Shown here piece by piece: positions 43,735 through 53,043 of a stretch of DNA of 64,000 nt. How positions within the stretch are numbered: position 1 is the stretch's first letter; every line of letters begins with the position of its first letter. Below the pieces are notes generated by a model. The model saw only the letters and a program-made list of their open reading frames with translations. It was not told where the DNA came from and did not search any database. The position numbers and the translations under genes were made by a program. Source of the stretch: NVTR01 sp036480115 (GTDB lineage Bacteria > Pseudomonadota > Alphaproteobacteria > Rhodobacterales > Rhodobacteraceae); NCBI GenBank assembly GCA_965224795.1, contig CBDDAE010000001.1, forward strand, positions 1,860,001 through 1,924,000. Direction: 5' to 3'.

Positions 43735-44157
43735 ATGGAACTTGTTGCCGACATATTGTTGATTTGCGGGGCACTGGCTGCGACCGCTTACTGTGTCATT
43801 CTGTCGAAAAGGTTGCGCCGTTTTACCGATTTGGAAAAAGGCGTAGGTGGCGCGATAGCGATTCTGTCCGTCCAGGTTGATGATATGACAAAAACACTGG
43901 GTGTTGCCCAGGTTTCTGCTGCTGGTTCAGCCCAGTCGTTGGATCAGCTAACAACCAAAGCAGAGGCGGCGGCACGGCGATTAGAATTACTGGTCGCTGC
44001 CATGCACGATATTCCAGATCAGGACGTAACTGCGAAACAACCAGAGCCACAAAAACCGACAGCGGAAGTAACAGAGACTCCTGATCAAGATTCGGCACAA
44101 GAATCAGAGCCGCAATTTCATACCCAACGCAACCAGATGAAAGAGGCTACGGGATGA
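43735..44157 (+). CDS. small membrane protein of the flagellar cluster (possibly DUF6468-like)
   Basis: A 140-residue protein: one N-terminal membrane helix (ELVADILLICGALAATAYCVIL), then SKRLRRFTDLEKGVGGAIA, a helical middle (LTTKAEAAARRLELLVAAM), and a disordered acidic, proline/glutamine-rich tail. Layout and location resemble alphaproteobacterial flagellar proteins of the DUF6468 type, but I cannot confirm this. It starts eight bases after fliL and its stop overlaps motE by four bases, so it is part of the motor operon. Confidence 0.7.
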   Translation: MELVADILLICGALAATAYCVILSKRLRRFTDLEKGVGGAIAILSVQVDDMTKTLGVAQVSAAGSAQSLDQLTTKAEAAARRLELLVAAMHDIPDQDVTAKQPEPQKPTAEVTETPDQDSAQESEPQFHTQRNQMKEATG

Positions 44158-44753
44158 AACGTTCAAAAATGCCGAAACGAAAATGGACGGCGGGACGTGG
44201 CACCCTATTGGTCATAGCCTTTCTGTTTGGAGCATCGGCAATCCTAAGAATTGGCTTTGGGACCGGCGAAGCTCTGGCAAAAGAAGTGGCCGCATTTAAT
44301 CCGGATATATCCCCTGATCACACACAATCGCTTTGTGAAAACCCGGCAGATGTTGAAGCGTTGCTTGCCGATCTGTCGGCGCAAAAGGCGAGCCTGGATT
44401 CCCGTGAACGCAAGTTGCAGGAATTACAGGTGACGCTTGAAATTAGCGAAGCGCAGATCCATAAAAACCTTACAGTTCTTATCGCTGCAGAAGAAAAACT
44501 GTCGGCAACAATTGCAACTTCTGAAACAGCTGCTGAAAATGACCTGGCCCGGCTCACTTCTGTCTATGAAAACATGAAAGCAAAACAGGCTTCTGTGTTG
44601 TTTGAAGAAATGTCACCAGAGTTTGCAGCAGGTTTTGTGGGCCGTATGCGCCCGGATGCAGCAGCCGAAATTATGGCAGGCCTATCGCCCAGGCTGGCAT
44701 ATTCCATAAGCGTAATCCTTGCCGGAAGAAATGCCTTGGTCCCCACAGAATAA
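44154..44753 (+). CDS. motE: MotE-family motor accessory protein
   Basis: Exported or membrane-anchored 199-residue protein: N-terminal hydrophobic segment (GTLLVIAFLFGASAILRIGFG), a coiled coil (about 75-140: LLADLSAQKASLDSRERKLQELQ) and a C-terminal MgtE-N-like domain (LFEEMSPEFAAGFVGRMRPDAAAEIMAGLSP). In rhizobia MotE is a periplasmic chaperone dedicated to the motor protein MotC. That makes the large periplasmic protein encoded after motA its likely client (inference). Confidence 0.85.
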   Translation: MKRSKMPKRKWTAGRGTLLVIAFLFGASAILRIGFGTGEALAKEVAAFNPDISPDHTQSLCENPADVEALLADLSAQKASLDSRERKLQELQVTLEISEAQIHKNLTVLIAAEEKLSATIATSETAAENDLARLTSVYENMKAKQASVLFEEMSPEFAAGFVGRMRPDAAAEIMAGLSPRLAYSISVILAGRNALVPTE

Positions 44754-44828
44754 GTTTACGACTTCCCTTTTTATTAACCCGAATGGGTAACAGTGGCAAA
44801 GCACGCCACTAAAATGAGGGGGCTTAAC

Positions 44829-45698
44829 GTGGTTGGAGTAATCGGAATTGTCGTAATCTTTGTGATGGTCTTTGGTGGCTATGTTGCGGCTGGCGGTAAA
44901 CTCATGCCGATCATCAAGACTCTGCCCTATGAATTTACAATGATCGGCGGCGCGGCCATCGGTGCCTTTGTCATAAGCAACGATGTCCCCTCGATCAAAC
45001 ATACCATGAAAGATGTCGGAAAGGTCTTCAAAGGCCCAAAATGGAAACCTGAAGACTATCGGGATTTGCTTTGCCTTTTGTTTGAACTTATTCGCATTGC
45101 CAGGCAAAATCCGGTTGCCCTGGAAGAGCACATTGAATCTCCCGATACATCAGCCGTATTTTCACGCTATCCAAAAATCGTGAAAGATGGCGAAGCCGTA
45201 AACCTGATCTGCGACACGTTGCGTTCTGCATCTATGAACTACGATGACCCCCATCAGGTTGAAGAAGTTCTTGAAAAAAGAATTGACGCTAATTTTCACC
45301 ATTCGATGCATTCTGCCCATGCGTTACAGATCATGTCTGACGGCCTGCCTGCGTTGGGCATCGTTGCTGCGGTTCTTGGCGTAATCAAAACTATGGGTTC
45401 GATTGATCAGCCGCCAGAAATTCTGGGTAAGATGATCGGCAGTGCATTGGTTGGTACGTTTTTAGGTATTTTTCTAGCCTATGGGTTGGTTGGTCCGTTT
45501 GCAGAAAAAGTCAAAGGTGTCACTGAAGATGAAGGCCATTTTTATCAGTTGATCCGTGAAGTTCTCGTCGCTAATCTGCACAATCATTCTACAAATATCT
45601 GTATTGAAGTTGGACGCCAGAACACCCCAAGCCATTACCGCCCCACGTTTTCAGAACTGGAAGAAGCGCTTAAAGACGTCAAGCGTGATGCCGCATGA
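44829..45698 (+). CDS. motA: flagellar motor stator protein MotA
   Basis: Stator ion-channel subunit, 289 residues, with four helices. N-terminal helix VVGVIGIVVIFVMVFGGYVAAGGKL; the cytosolic loop contains torque-charged residues; helices 3-4 include ALGIVAAVLGVIKTMGSI with the conserved proline/glycine hairpin (DGLPALGIVAAVLGV) and GKMIGSALVGTFLGIFLAYG. I choose GTG 44829 because GAGGGGG lies six bases upstream and the protein then matches the family N-terminus; an in-frame GTG at 44793 lacks a good site. motB is not in the window. Confidence 0.95.
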   Translation: MVGVIGIVVIFVMVFGGYVAAGGKLMPIIKTLPYEFTMIGGAAIGAFVISNDVPSIKHTMKDVGKVFKGPKWKPEDYRDLLCLLFELIRIARQNPVALEEHIESPDTSAVFSRYPKIVKDGEAVNLICDTLRSASMNYDDPHQVEEVLEKRIDANFHHSMHSAHALQIMSDGLPALGIVAAVLGVIKTMGSIDQPPEILGKMIGSALVGTFLGIFLAYGLVGPFAEKVKGVTEDEGHFYQLIREVLVANLHNHSTNICIEVGRQNTPSHYRPTFSELEEALKDVKRDAA

Positions 45699-48199
45699 AG
45701 AATTGGATCGGGTGGGTAGTTCTTTTCTTTTTGCCGTCATTTTCCTGGGCGCAAACAGTGACAGTAGTTGCCGGCGAACATGCCAATTTTTCACGTTTAG
45801 TCGTTCAGTTTGAACAAGCTCCCGAGTGGGAATTTGGTCAGGTTGAAGGGGGATACGAACTGCGGTCCGACGTCGATGTTTCAGATTGGGATTTCACAGA
45901 AGTATTTGAACTAATTCCAAGAACGCGAATTGCCGCCGTTACGTCACCAGGCCCGGGACGTGTTTTCTTGCAGGTATCATGTGATTGTTCCGGCGACGCC
46001 TTTGAAATTAGACAGGGCCGTCTGGTGATCGATATTAAAGACCAAGTCGCAGACGAAAATTCACTGTTTGAGCAATACCTATCACCGGTGGCGGATGGTT
46101 TGGGCTGGCTGACGTCAGAAGGTTTAGACGTTGCCTTGGCTGATGTAGATCCATCAGAATCGGTTCTTTCAGGTCAATCCAATGGTCCAGTTGGTCAGCA
46201 AAAAGAAACTCATCAACCGACAGAAATCAATGTTGTTAACCAACCGATTGACCCTGTATCACCGCACCCGTTTCAGCGCATAACTGATGCACCGCGCCAG
46301 TCAGTACTTTGGCACCAGGCTCCAGCTAGCGGGTTGAAATCGCTGCCACCGTCGTTAAATGCAAATGAACTATCCTTTCTTGAAACTGTACAAAGATCAC
46401 CGCGGGTTGTGTTGTCGGAACAGATTCTCTTGGAACAGTTGGGCCGCGCAGCAACCCAAGGATTGATCATGGTCGATCTGCCGGATACTGTCGACCTGTT
46501 AACAGGTCAAAACAGACTAGAACTTGGCCAAGCTGATACACCAGATAAAGTTGAAAAATCAACCCAAACTGCAAGTTTTGAACTGCAAGATCTTGAAAAC
46601 TTACATGTCGAAACCGCATTTGATCGCGGAGCCAATTTCTCGCCTGGAAGTACTACATTGACAAGTGATGGACTTAGTTGTCTTGCGGAAAATTTGTTTG
46701 AATTTACAGCTTGGGGATCAAGCGGGGACGGTGCAGCCCATTTATCCGATCTGCGCGCCCGGCTTATTTTGGAATTTGATAAGCCAAATCAATTAGTTGT
46801 CGAAGAATTAGTGAAACGCTATCTTTTCCTTGGGTTTGGTGCAGAAGCGGCCCAACTTATGCGGGTGTTTGAAGTCGATATCCTGAATTCGGCGCTCTTT
46901 TTTCAACTAGCAGATGTATTGGATGCAACGCCATTTGCTGATTCTGATATTTTGCGTTCTCAACTTACCTGTTCTACACCCGCCGTCCTTTGGGCAGTTC
47001 TGGCGTCGGATACTTTGCCGCCTGGCGCAGACATAGATGAGAACGCAGTACTACGTGCTTTTTCCGGGTTGCCGGAACATCTGCGCCATCATTTAGCTCC
47101 TGATTTGGTAACCCGGTTCCTGGCTTTTGGAAATGATGATGTAGCAACAGCAATTCGCGACATAGCTGATAGAACGGTATCCGCAGAAAATCTTGGCTTT
47201 CAAATGGTAGAGGCACAAATCGCAGCCTATGACGGCGATTTAGATAAAGCGCTCGTTAAACTACTTGCGGTGGCATCTTCAGCGGGTGCATCTGGGCCTG
47301 AAGCATTGGCAACGCTAATAGAATCCCAACTTGAAGCAGGTCGTCCAGTTGAACAAAAGGCCGCGCTATTTGCTGATGCAATGGCAGCAGAATTTTCGGA
47401 AACTGAAATGGGTATCCGATTAACCAAAGCTGCCATTCGAGGATACGCAATAAGCGGTGAAATCGAAACTGCTTTTGAGCGGATTGAAAGCGCATTGGCC
47501 GGCGGTGACTTAGCTCTGTCCGAGGCCGCTCGACTTGCAGCAGAAACCCACTTACGCAATGCGCAATCCGCGTCGATACCGGATTTTTTGTCTGTCGTTT
47601 ACCGATATCAAATAGCACCGGGCATTTACTCAGATGTAGCTATTTCGGCACGGCGGGCGATTGCGCACAGGTTACAATCCCTCGGCTTACCGCTAAAAGC
47701 ACGTCAAATTTTTTCGCTTCCAACAGAGATACTGAATGAAGATGACAAAAATATGCTGGCGGCAATAGAATTGGATTTGGGTAAGCCCATTGAAGCGCGC
47801 CAAGTGTTGGCAGATCAGTATGATGAAAAATCTATTGAACTGCAGGCCCGAGCGTTAGAAATGAGTCAGGATTTTCAAGGTGCAGGTCAATTGTATGAAC
47901 AACTTGGCCTAACTAACGATCGCGACAGTGCTTTCTGGAGAGCTAAAGATTGGCAAGCCGTTGCAATTTCTGAGCCTTCTGCCCGATCAGAAATCGCGCA
48001 ACTGGCTGTTAAGGATGAATTGGCCGCACCAAATGCGGCTGTTTCTTCGTCTGAGTTGTTAGAAATTTCAAGTCCAAACCAGAACATTGCCCAATCTGAA
48101 AGTTCAGAAAATCAGGGACCACTGGCCATCAGCAAGCAGCTACTAGAAACCAGCATTTCTACAAGGTCGGTGGTAACCGAATTGTTGGTAGGCTCATAA
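45695..48199 (+). CDS. large periplasmic helical-repeat protein linked to the motor operon (unknown; MotC-like role proposed)
   Basis: An 834-residue protein with signal peptide (MKNWIGWVVLFFLPSFSWAQ). Residues 20-125 look beta-rich and AMIN-like (VVAGEHANFSRLVVQF and FEIRQGRLVIDI); 125-310 is a low-complexity, Pro/Gln/Asp-rich linker; 330-745 is a run of alpha-helical pairs resembling TPR repeats (FLFLGFGAEAAQLMRVF, GDLDKALVKLLAVASSAG, IETAFERIESALAGGD, DFQGAGQLYEQLGL); a Ser/Glu-rich tail closes. It overlaps motA by four bases. I do not recognise a named family. Position after motA and near motE suggests a periplasmic stator accessory factor. Confidence 0.8.
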   Translation: MKNWIGWVVLFFLPSFSWAQTVTVVAGEHANFSRLVVQFEQAPEWEFGQVEGGYELRSDVDVSDWDFTEVFELIPRTRIAAVTSPGPGRVFLQVSCDCSGDAFEIRQGRLVIDIKDQVADENSLFEQYLSPVADGLGWLTSEGLDVALADVDPSESVLSGQSNGPVGQQKETHQPTEINVVNQPIDPVSPHPFQRITDAPRQSVLWHQAPASGLKSLPPSLNANELSFLETVQRSPRVVLSEQILLEQLGRAATQGLIMVDLPDTVDLLTGQNRLELGQADTPDKVEKSTQTASFELQDLENLHVETAFDRGANFSPGSTTLTSDGLSCLAENLFEFTAWGSSGDGAAHLSDLRARLILEFDKPNQLVVEELVKRYLFLGFGAEAAQLMRVFEVDILNSALFFQLADVLDATPFADSDILRSQLTCSTPAVLWAVLASDTLPPGADIDENAVLRAFSGLPEHLRHHLAPDLVTRFLAFGNDDVATAIRDIADRTVSAENLGFQMVEAQIAAYDGDLDKALVKLLAVASSAGASGPEALATLIESQLEAGRPVEQKAALFADAMAAEFSETEMGIRLTKAAIRGYAISGEIETAFERIESALAGGDLALSEAARLAAETHLRNAQSASIPDFLSVVYRYQIAPGIYSDVAISARRAIAHRLQSLGLPLKARQIFSLPTEILNEDDKNMLAAIELDLGKPIEARQVLADQYDEKSIELQARALEMSQDFQGAGQLYEQLGLTNDRDSAFWRAKDWQAVAISEPSARSEIAQLAVKDELAAPNAAVSSSELLEISSPNQNIAQSESSENQGPLAISKQLLETSISTRSVVTELLVGS

Positions 48200-48289
48200 A
48201 ACTCCAATGGATGGTGGGCGCAGTTACTCTTCCTAAACTTCTTTTGCGATAGGGTCGAAATTCAACAAGTAGCAAGAATTGCGACAACT

Positions 48290-49084
48290 ATGATCAGCGA
48301 ACTTCTAACCCGTATTTGCCGGGTGTTTTACAACCTTATTTTACGGAAAAAAATAGGTAGAATCGGTAACAAATTCGCATTGATGATTTGCTTGGCCGGT
48401 GCTGTCCAACCCATCTCGGCCTGGGCAACAAATTCATCGGCATGTATTGCAGCGGCCCGCCTGGCATCCCAGCACTCAGGTGTGCCATTCGCTGTTCTAC
48501 AAGCAATTTCCTTGGCGGAAACAGGGCGAAATTCAAATGGTTCGTTTCAGCCCTGGCCCTGGACAGTGAATATGGAAGGCAAGGGCAATTGGTTCGATAC
48601 ACCTGATCAGGCTCTTGCTTATGTTAACCAACATTTCCAGCGTGGTGCTCGAAGCTTTGACGTAGGGTGTTTTCAGCTAAACTACAAATGGCACGGTCAG
48701 GCCTTTTCTTCAGTTCAACAGATGTTCGATCCTACCGCAAACGCATTATACGCCGCGAAATTTCTGCAAGAACTTTACGCTGAAAAAGGTAATTGGGTCG
48801 ATGCCGCGGGGGCCTATCATTCCCGAACACCTCTTTATGCAAACAGTTATAAAACGCGTTTTCAGAAACTTTATGCCCGTCTCTCGGGTAACCCGCAATC
48901 AGAGCTGCCGAATACTGCGCCGCCAGTTCCGCTGCAAACTGTAGCTCGAACACCGGAACAACCACTGGCGCAACTAAATAATTTCCCATTGTTGCAAAGT
49001 GCTTCGCCTGCGATGGCCAGTCTCGGATCATTAATGCCGGAAAGTGCGGGTATCGGATCGCTGCCACTATTTGGAGGCAGCTAG
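48290..49084 (+). CDS. flagellar lytic transglycosylase (SltF-like)
   Basis: SLT-fold peptidoglycan lytic transglycosylase, 264 residues. Signal segment MICLAGAVQPISAWA ends near residue 46 (the N-terminus is unusually long, so an ATG at 48383 may be the real start). The catalytic glutamate is in SLAETGR (about residue 77), followed by VGCFQLNYKWHGQAF and AAGAYHSRT, the typical SLT blocks; a proline-rich tail follows. In Rhodobacterales such an enzyme (SltF) opens the wall for rod assembly because FlgJ lacks a muramidase domain, as is true here. Confidence 0.88.
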   Translation: MISELLTRICRVFYNLILRKKIGRIGNKFALMICLAGAVQPISAWATNSSACIAAARLASQHSGVPFAVLQAISLAETGRNSNGSFQPWPWTVNMEGKGNWFDTPDQALAYVNQHFQRGARSFDVGCFQLNYKWHGQAFSSVQQMFDPTANALYAAKFLQELYAEKGNWVDAAGAYHSRTPLYANSYKTRFQKLYARLSGNPQSELPNTAPPVPLQTVARTPEQPLAQLNNFPLLQSASPAMASLGSLMPESAGIGSLPLFGGS

Positions 49085-49085
49085 C

Positions 49086-51176
49086 ATGCAGAAAGAAAGC
49101 GTTCTGGCGTCAATTTTTCAACCCACGATTTTACTAGCGTTGGCCTTGATCTCCATCATCGTAATGATGATTCTGCCAATGCCGGCATGGGTTCTGGATT
49201 TAGGGCTTGCCGCGTCCTTTGCCTTGGCGATATTGATGTTTACTGTAACGCTTTTTGTCCAGCGTCCTCTCGATTTTTCGGTTTTCCCAACCGTGTTGTT
49301 GGCGTCGCTTATGTTACGACTTTCACTAAATGTATCTTCTACGAAATTGATTATCGGTGAGGGCCATACCGGGACCAGCGCCGCCGGTGAAGTTATAGAA
49401 GGCTTTGCGATGTTCGTAATGGGCGGCAGCGTGCTTATGGGGCTAGTGGTATTTGGCGTTCTGTTGATCGTGAATTTCATAGTTATCACGAAGGGTGCAG
49501 CCCGGATGGCCGAAGTTGGCGCGCGGTTTGCCCTGGATGGAATGCCTGGAAAACAGCTGGCAATTGACAGCGACATGTCCGCCGGGGCCATTGACCATGC
49601 AGAGGCAAAGTCCCGGCGGGAGCTTGAGCTGGCAGAAACAACTTTTTTTGGGTCACTGGACGGCGCGTCAAAGTTTGTGAAGGGCGATGCCGTCGCGGGG
49701 TTATTGATTACGCTTCTCAATTTAGTAATGGGCCTTATCATTGGTGTCGCTGTGCATGGAATGCCGATCGGTGCAGCCTTTGAGACCTATGCAATCCTTA
49801 CGGTTGGCGACGGTCTGGTTACCCAAATCCCAGCCGTTATAATTTCCATTGCCTCCGCGTTGCTACTCTCACGAGGTGGATTAACAGGTGCGATGGACGT
49901 AACATTGGTTGAGCAGATGGGCAGGCATCCATCGGCCCTGTATACCGTCGCTTTGCTAATGACCCTGTTTGCCCTGGTACCCGGGTTGCCTTTCGTACCA
50001 TTTTTGATCGGAGCGATAGCACTTGCGGCAAGTGCCTGGGCTTTGACCAGAGCGGATGAAAAGCGCAAAACTGTTTCCAATGTTCCAATTGCCGATCAAG
50101 AAAATACCAAGAAACCATCCCTGGGCGACATTTTGGATCTAGATGATATTCATGTCGAATTTGCCCCGGATCTTGTGACGATGGTGCTGGACGCCAACAA
50201 TGGATTAGAGGCTCGGGTGGAAAATATTCGCAAACACGTTGCCACTATGTACGGTATCGTGTTGCCCGAAATACGGCTGACGGATAATCCTGCGCTTGCC
50301 ACCGGAAATTATGTGATCAGAATTCAAGGTGTTGAGCAGGCCCGCGATTGGCTTGAACCCGACGAAGCATTGGCCCTGATCTCCGATGCAGTTACAGATC
50401 TTCCGATTGGGCGTGATGTAAAAGAACCTGTATATGGCGCCCCAGCCCGGTGGATACCGGCAGCAGCAAAAGAGCAAGCGGTGTTGGCCGGTGCGACTTT
50501 GGTTGACCCGGCCGAAGTTCTGGCGACCCATCTGCTAGAGGTGTTGAAACGCAATCTATCTCGCCTACTTGGGTTGCGTTCGTTGCGCCGCCTTTTGGAT
50601 GAAATGACCAATCTTACAGAGCAATCCAGATCCGATGCCAACAAACTTATTTTTGAAGAACTAATCCCGGATAAAGTTCCGATGGATGTGTTGTTGGCCA
50701 CACTTCGGTTGTTGTTGCAAGAACGAGTTTCCATTCGAAACTTGCCATTGATCTTGGAATCCATAGCTGAAATTCGACCATTACAAAATATGCCAGAATC
50801 CATTTGCGAACATGTTCGTCAATGTCTTGGCTTCCAATTGGTTGCTGAATTGCGCCGCGATGACGGGACGCTACCCCTGATCCAACTTGCCCCAGAATGG
50901 GAAGAACGGTTTCTAGAATACCAGGTAGACGGCGAAAATGGTGGCGGTGATGTTGCCCTGCCGCCGGATGAATTTAATCGTTTGGCCAGCTTGATTGCCG
51001 AACGGATTGCAAAGGTTGGTGAAACCGGGACATTTCCCGCCCTCATTACAAGCGCTAGGCGCCGGCGTTACCTGCGAACATTACTGAACGCCAAAGGAAT
51101 TTCTAATTCAGTTCTTTCCTTTGATGAAATTGGTGCCGATTCCAAACCCGCATTGGTGGGACTGGTTCCTGCGTGA
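49086..51176 (+). CDS. flhA: flagellar export-gate protein FlhA
   Basis: Major export-gate component, 696 residues. Eight N-terminal helices (residues 1-320) with the conserved FHIPEP-like loop (FALDGMPGKQLAIDSDMSAG) and VIISIASALLLSRGG, then a linker and the four-domain cytosolic ring that docks chaperone-substrate complexes (residues 350-690, including VLEVLKRNLSRLLG and LPDEFNRLASLIAERIA). ATG 49086 follows GGAGG and the transglycosylase stop by one base; an upstream in-frame ATG at 49044 would overlap that gene. Confidence 0.96.
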   Translation: MQKESVLASIFQPTILLALALISIIVMMILPMPAWVLDLGLAASFALAILMFTVTLFVQRPLDFSVFPTVLLASLMLRLSLNVSSTKLIIGEGHTGTSAAGEVIEGFAMFVMGGSVLMGLVVFGVLLIVNFIVITKGAARMAEVGARFALDGMPGKQLAIDSDMSAGAIDHAEAKSRRELELAETTFFGSLDGASKFVKGDAVAGLLITLLNLVMGLIIGVAVHGMPIGAAFETYAILTVGDGLVTQIPAVIISIASALLLSRGGLTGAMDVTLVEQMGRHPSALYTVALLMTLFALVPGLPFVPFLIGAIALAASAWALTRADEKRKTVSNVPIADQENTKKPSLGDILDLDDIHVEFAPDLVTMVLDANNGLEARVENIRKHVATMYGIVLPEIRLTDNPALATGNYVIRIQGVEQARDWLEPDEALALISDAVTDLPIGRDVKEPVYGAPARWIPAAAKEQAVLAGATLVDPAEVLATHLLEVLKRNLSRLLGLRSLRRLLDEMTNLTEQSRSDANKLIFEELIPDKVPMDVLLATLRLLLQERVSIRNLPLILESIAEIRPLQNMPESICEHVRQCLGFQLVAELRRDDGTLPLIQLAPEWEERFLEYQVDGENGGGDVALPPDEFNRLASLIAERIAKVGETGTFPALITSARRRRYLRTLLNAKGISNSVLSFDEIGADSKPALVGLVPA

Positions 51177-51952
51177 ATGAACTTTTGACCAGTATGTTTG
51201 GCTTGGGCCAAGATAGTTCAATCCAGTTTTTCCTGGTTTTTCTGCGAGTTGGTGCTGCGATTGCAATACTCCCAGTCGTCGGCGAAAGATCTGTTCCAAA
51301 CCGAATTCGTCTTGTCATGGCGTTCGTATTTACGGCCGTAGTAATGCCAGCCGTCACCAACCAATTTGAGCAACCATCAAACCTTGGCTGGGGGAGCGCG
51401 AAGTACATGGTTACTGAGACCATCACGGGCCTAATGCTAGGGTTATCCTTACGGATGTTTGTGTTTGCTCTCCAAATTGCCGGATCAATCGCGGCACAGT
51501 CGACGTCGCTTTCGCAGCTTTTTGGGACAGCCGCCGTTGACCCACAGCCAGCGATAGGACATGTGTTTGTTATCAGCGGGTTAGCTCTTGCCGTGACCCT
51601 TGGGCTGCATCTAAAAATTGCAGAGCTTTTGATCGGCTCCTACCAACTTTTCCAGCCTGGATCACTTATCCCGGCGATTGACCTGTCGCCTTGGGGCGTT
51701 ACCAGGTTTGCCCATGCTTTTGGATTGGCTTTTTCCTTGGCAGCCCCATTTATGATCGCATCTTTGATCTATAATATCGCCTTGGGTGCCATCAATCGCG
51801 CCATGCCACAATTGATGGTTTCTTTCGTCGGGGCACCAGCCATAACAGCGGGCGGCTTGGTACTGTTATTTGTCGTGGCGCCACTTATCCTGTCCGCATG
51901 GTGGACTTCCCTGGACACTTACATGCAAGCTCCTTTCGGAACTTCACCATGA
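51173..51952 (+). CDS. fliR: flagellar export-gate protein FliR
   Basis: Export-gate subunit that completes the FliPQR channel, 259 residues with about six hydrophobic segments. Typical regions: FFLVFLRVGAAIAILPVVGERSVP, the Gln-rich GSIAAQSTSLSQLFG, and LGAINRAMPQLMVSFVGAP. GTG start overlapping flhA by four bases (GTGA). It runs into flhB with another four-base overlap. FliP and FliQ are encoded in separate operons in this window. Confidence 0.95.
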   Translation: MNELLTSMFGLGQDSSIQFFLVFLRVGAAIAILPVVGERSVPNRIRLVMAFVFTAVVMPAVTNQFEQPSNLGWGSAKYMVTETITGLMLGLSLRMFVFALQIAGSIAAQSTSLSQLFGTAAVDPQPAIGHVFVISGLALAVTLGLHLKIAELLIGSYQLFQPGSLIPAIDLSPWGVTRFAHAFGLAFSLAAPFMIASLIYNIALGAINRAMPQLMVSFVGAPAITAGGLVLLFVVAPLILSAWWTSLDTYMQAPFGTSP

Positions 51953-53043
51953 GTCAACCAAGTCAGGATGAAGACAAACAATTTGACCCAACTGAAAAGA
52001 AGCTTGAGGATGCTCGTAAAAAGGGGGAAATTCCGCGATCATCCGACATGAATAACGCGGCGGCTTATGCAGGATTTGTCTTTGTCGCAACAGCATTTGG
52101 AATGTATATTCTGTCGGGCCTTTCTGCGGATCTATCCCGAATTCTAGCAGATGCGCCAGATTTGGCTGCCGATATTTTTAATGGCGGCTCGCGAAAACAG
52201 CTTGGTGCAATCGGCATCGGTGTCGTCGGCTGGGCATCCCCATGGTTTGCCGTCCCGGCCCTGGCTTCAATTGTTGCAATAATTGCGCAAAAATCTTTCA
52301 TTTTTACCCCGTCAAAGATACAGCCGAAAATCAGCCGAATATCTGTCTTGTCCAACGCAAAGAACAAATTTGGTCGACAGGGTCTGTTTGAATTCCTCAA
52401 GAGCTTCACCAAGCTATTGATCTATTCAACTGTGTTAGGAATTTTCTTGGTGAAACGTACACCTGAAATGGCTGTGCTTGTGGATTACAGTCCAACAATT
52501 GTTACAGCCTTTTTGGCCGAAACGGCTTTGTCCTTTATCTACTATGTGTTGGTTGTTGCAGCATTGGTTGGTGTCGTTGATTTCTTTTGGCAACAAGCTG
52601 AACACATTCGTAAGAACCGCATGTCGCGAAAAGAAATTCAAGACGAAGTAAAACAAATGGAGGGTGATCCGTACATTAAACAGAAACGGCGACAAAAGGG
52701 ACAGGAAATCGCGATGAACCAGATGCTTGCTGATGTTCCAACAGCGGATGTTGTTATCGTCAATCCCAAGCATTTCGCAGTTGCTTTAAAATGGAGCAGA
52801 GCTCCGGGTTCCGCCCCGATTTGCATCGCCAAAGGGGTAGATGAGATTGCGGCGCGTATTCGCGAGGCGGCCAGCGAATTTGGGGTGCCAATACACCGGG
52901 ATCCGCCGACTGCACGTTCTCTATTTGCTACGGTAAACCTTGGAGAACAAATTCCAACTGATCAATACCGCGCGGTGGCTGCAGCTATACGTTTTGCCGA
53001 AAATATGGGGAAACGTAAAATCAAAAAAAGGCCGCAAATGTGA
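51949..53043 (+). CDS. flhB: flagellar export switch protein FlhB
   Basis: Substrate-specificity switch of the export apparatus, 364 residues. N-terminal DEDKQFDPTEKKLEDARKKGEIPRS, four helices, then the cytosolic domain with the autocleavage site NPKH (asparagine about residue 272) in VIVNPKHFAVAL; the canonical motif is NPTH, so the third position is lysine here. Asn-Pro, the cleaved bond, is intact. ATG 51949 overlaps the fliR stop (ATGA). The C-terminal tail is basic (KRKIKKRPQM). Confidence 0.96.
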   Translation: MSQPSQDEDKQFDPTEKKLEDARKKGEIPRSSDMNNAAAYAGFVFVATAFGMYILSGLSADLSRILADAPDLAADIFNGGSRKQLGAIGIGVVGWASPWFAVPALASIVAIIAQKSFIFTPSKIQPKISRISVLSNAKNKFGRQGLFEFLKSFTKLLIYSTVLGIFLVKRTPEMAVLVDYSPTIVTAFLAETALSFIYYVLVVAALVGVVDFFWQQAEHIRKNRMSRKEIQDEVKQMEGDPYIKQKRRQKGQEIAMNQMLADVPTADVVIVNPKHFAVALKWSRAPGSAPICIAKGVDEIAARIREAASEFGVPIHRDPPTARSLFATVNLGEQIPTDQYRAVAAAIRFAENMGKRKIKKRPQM

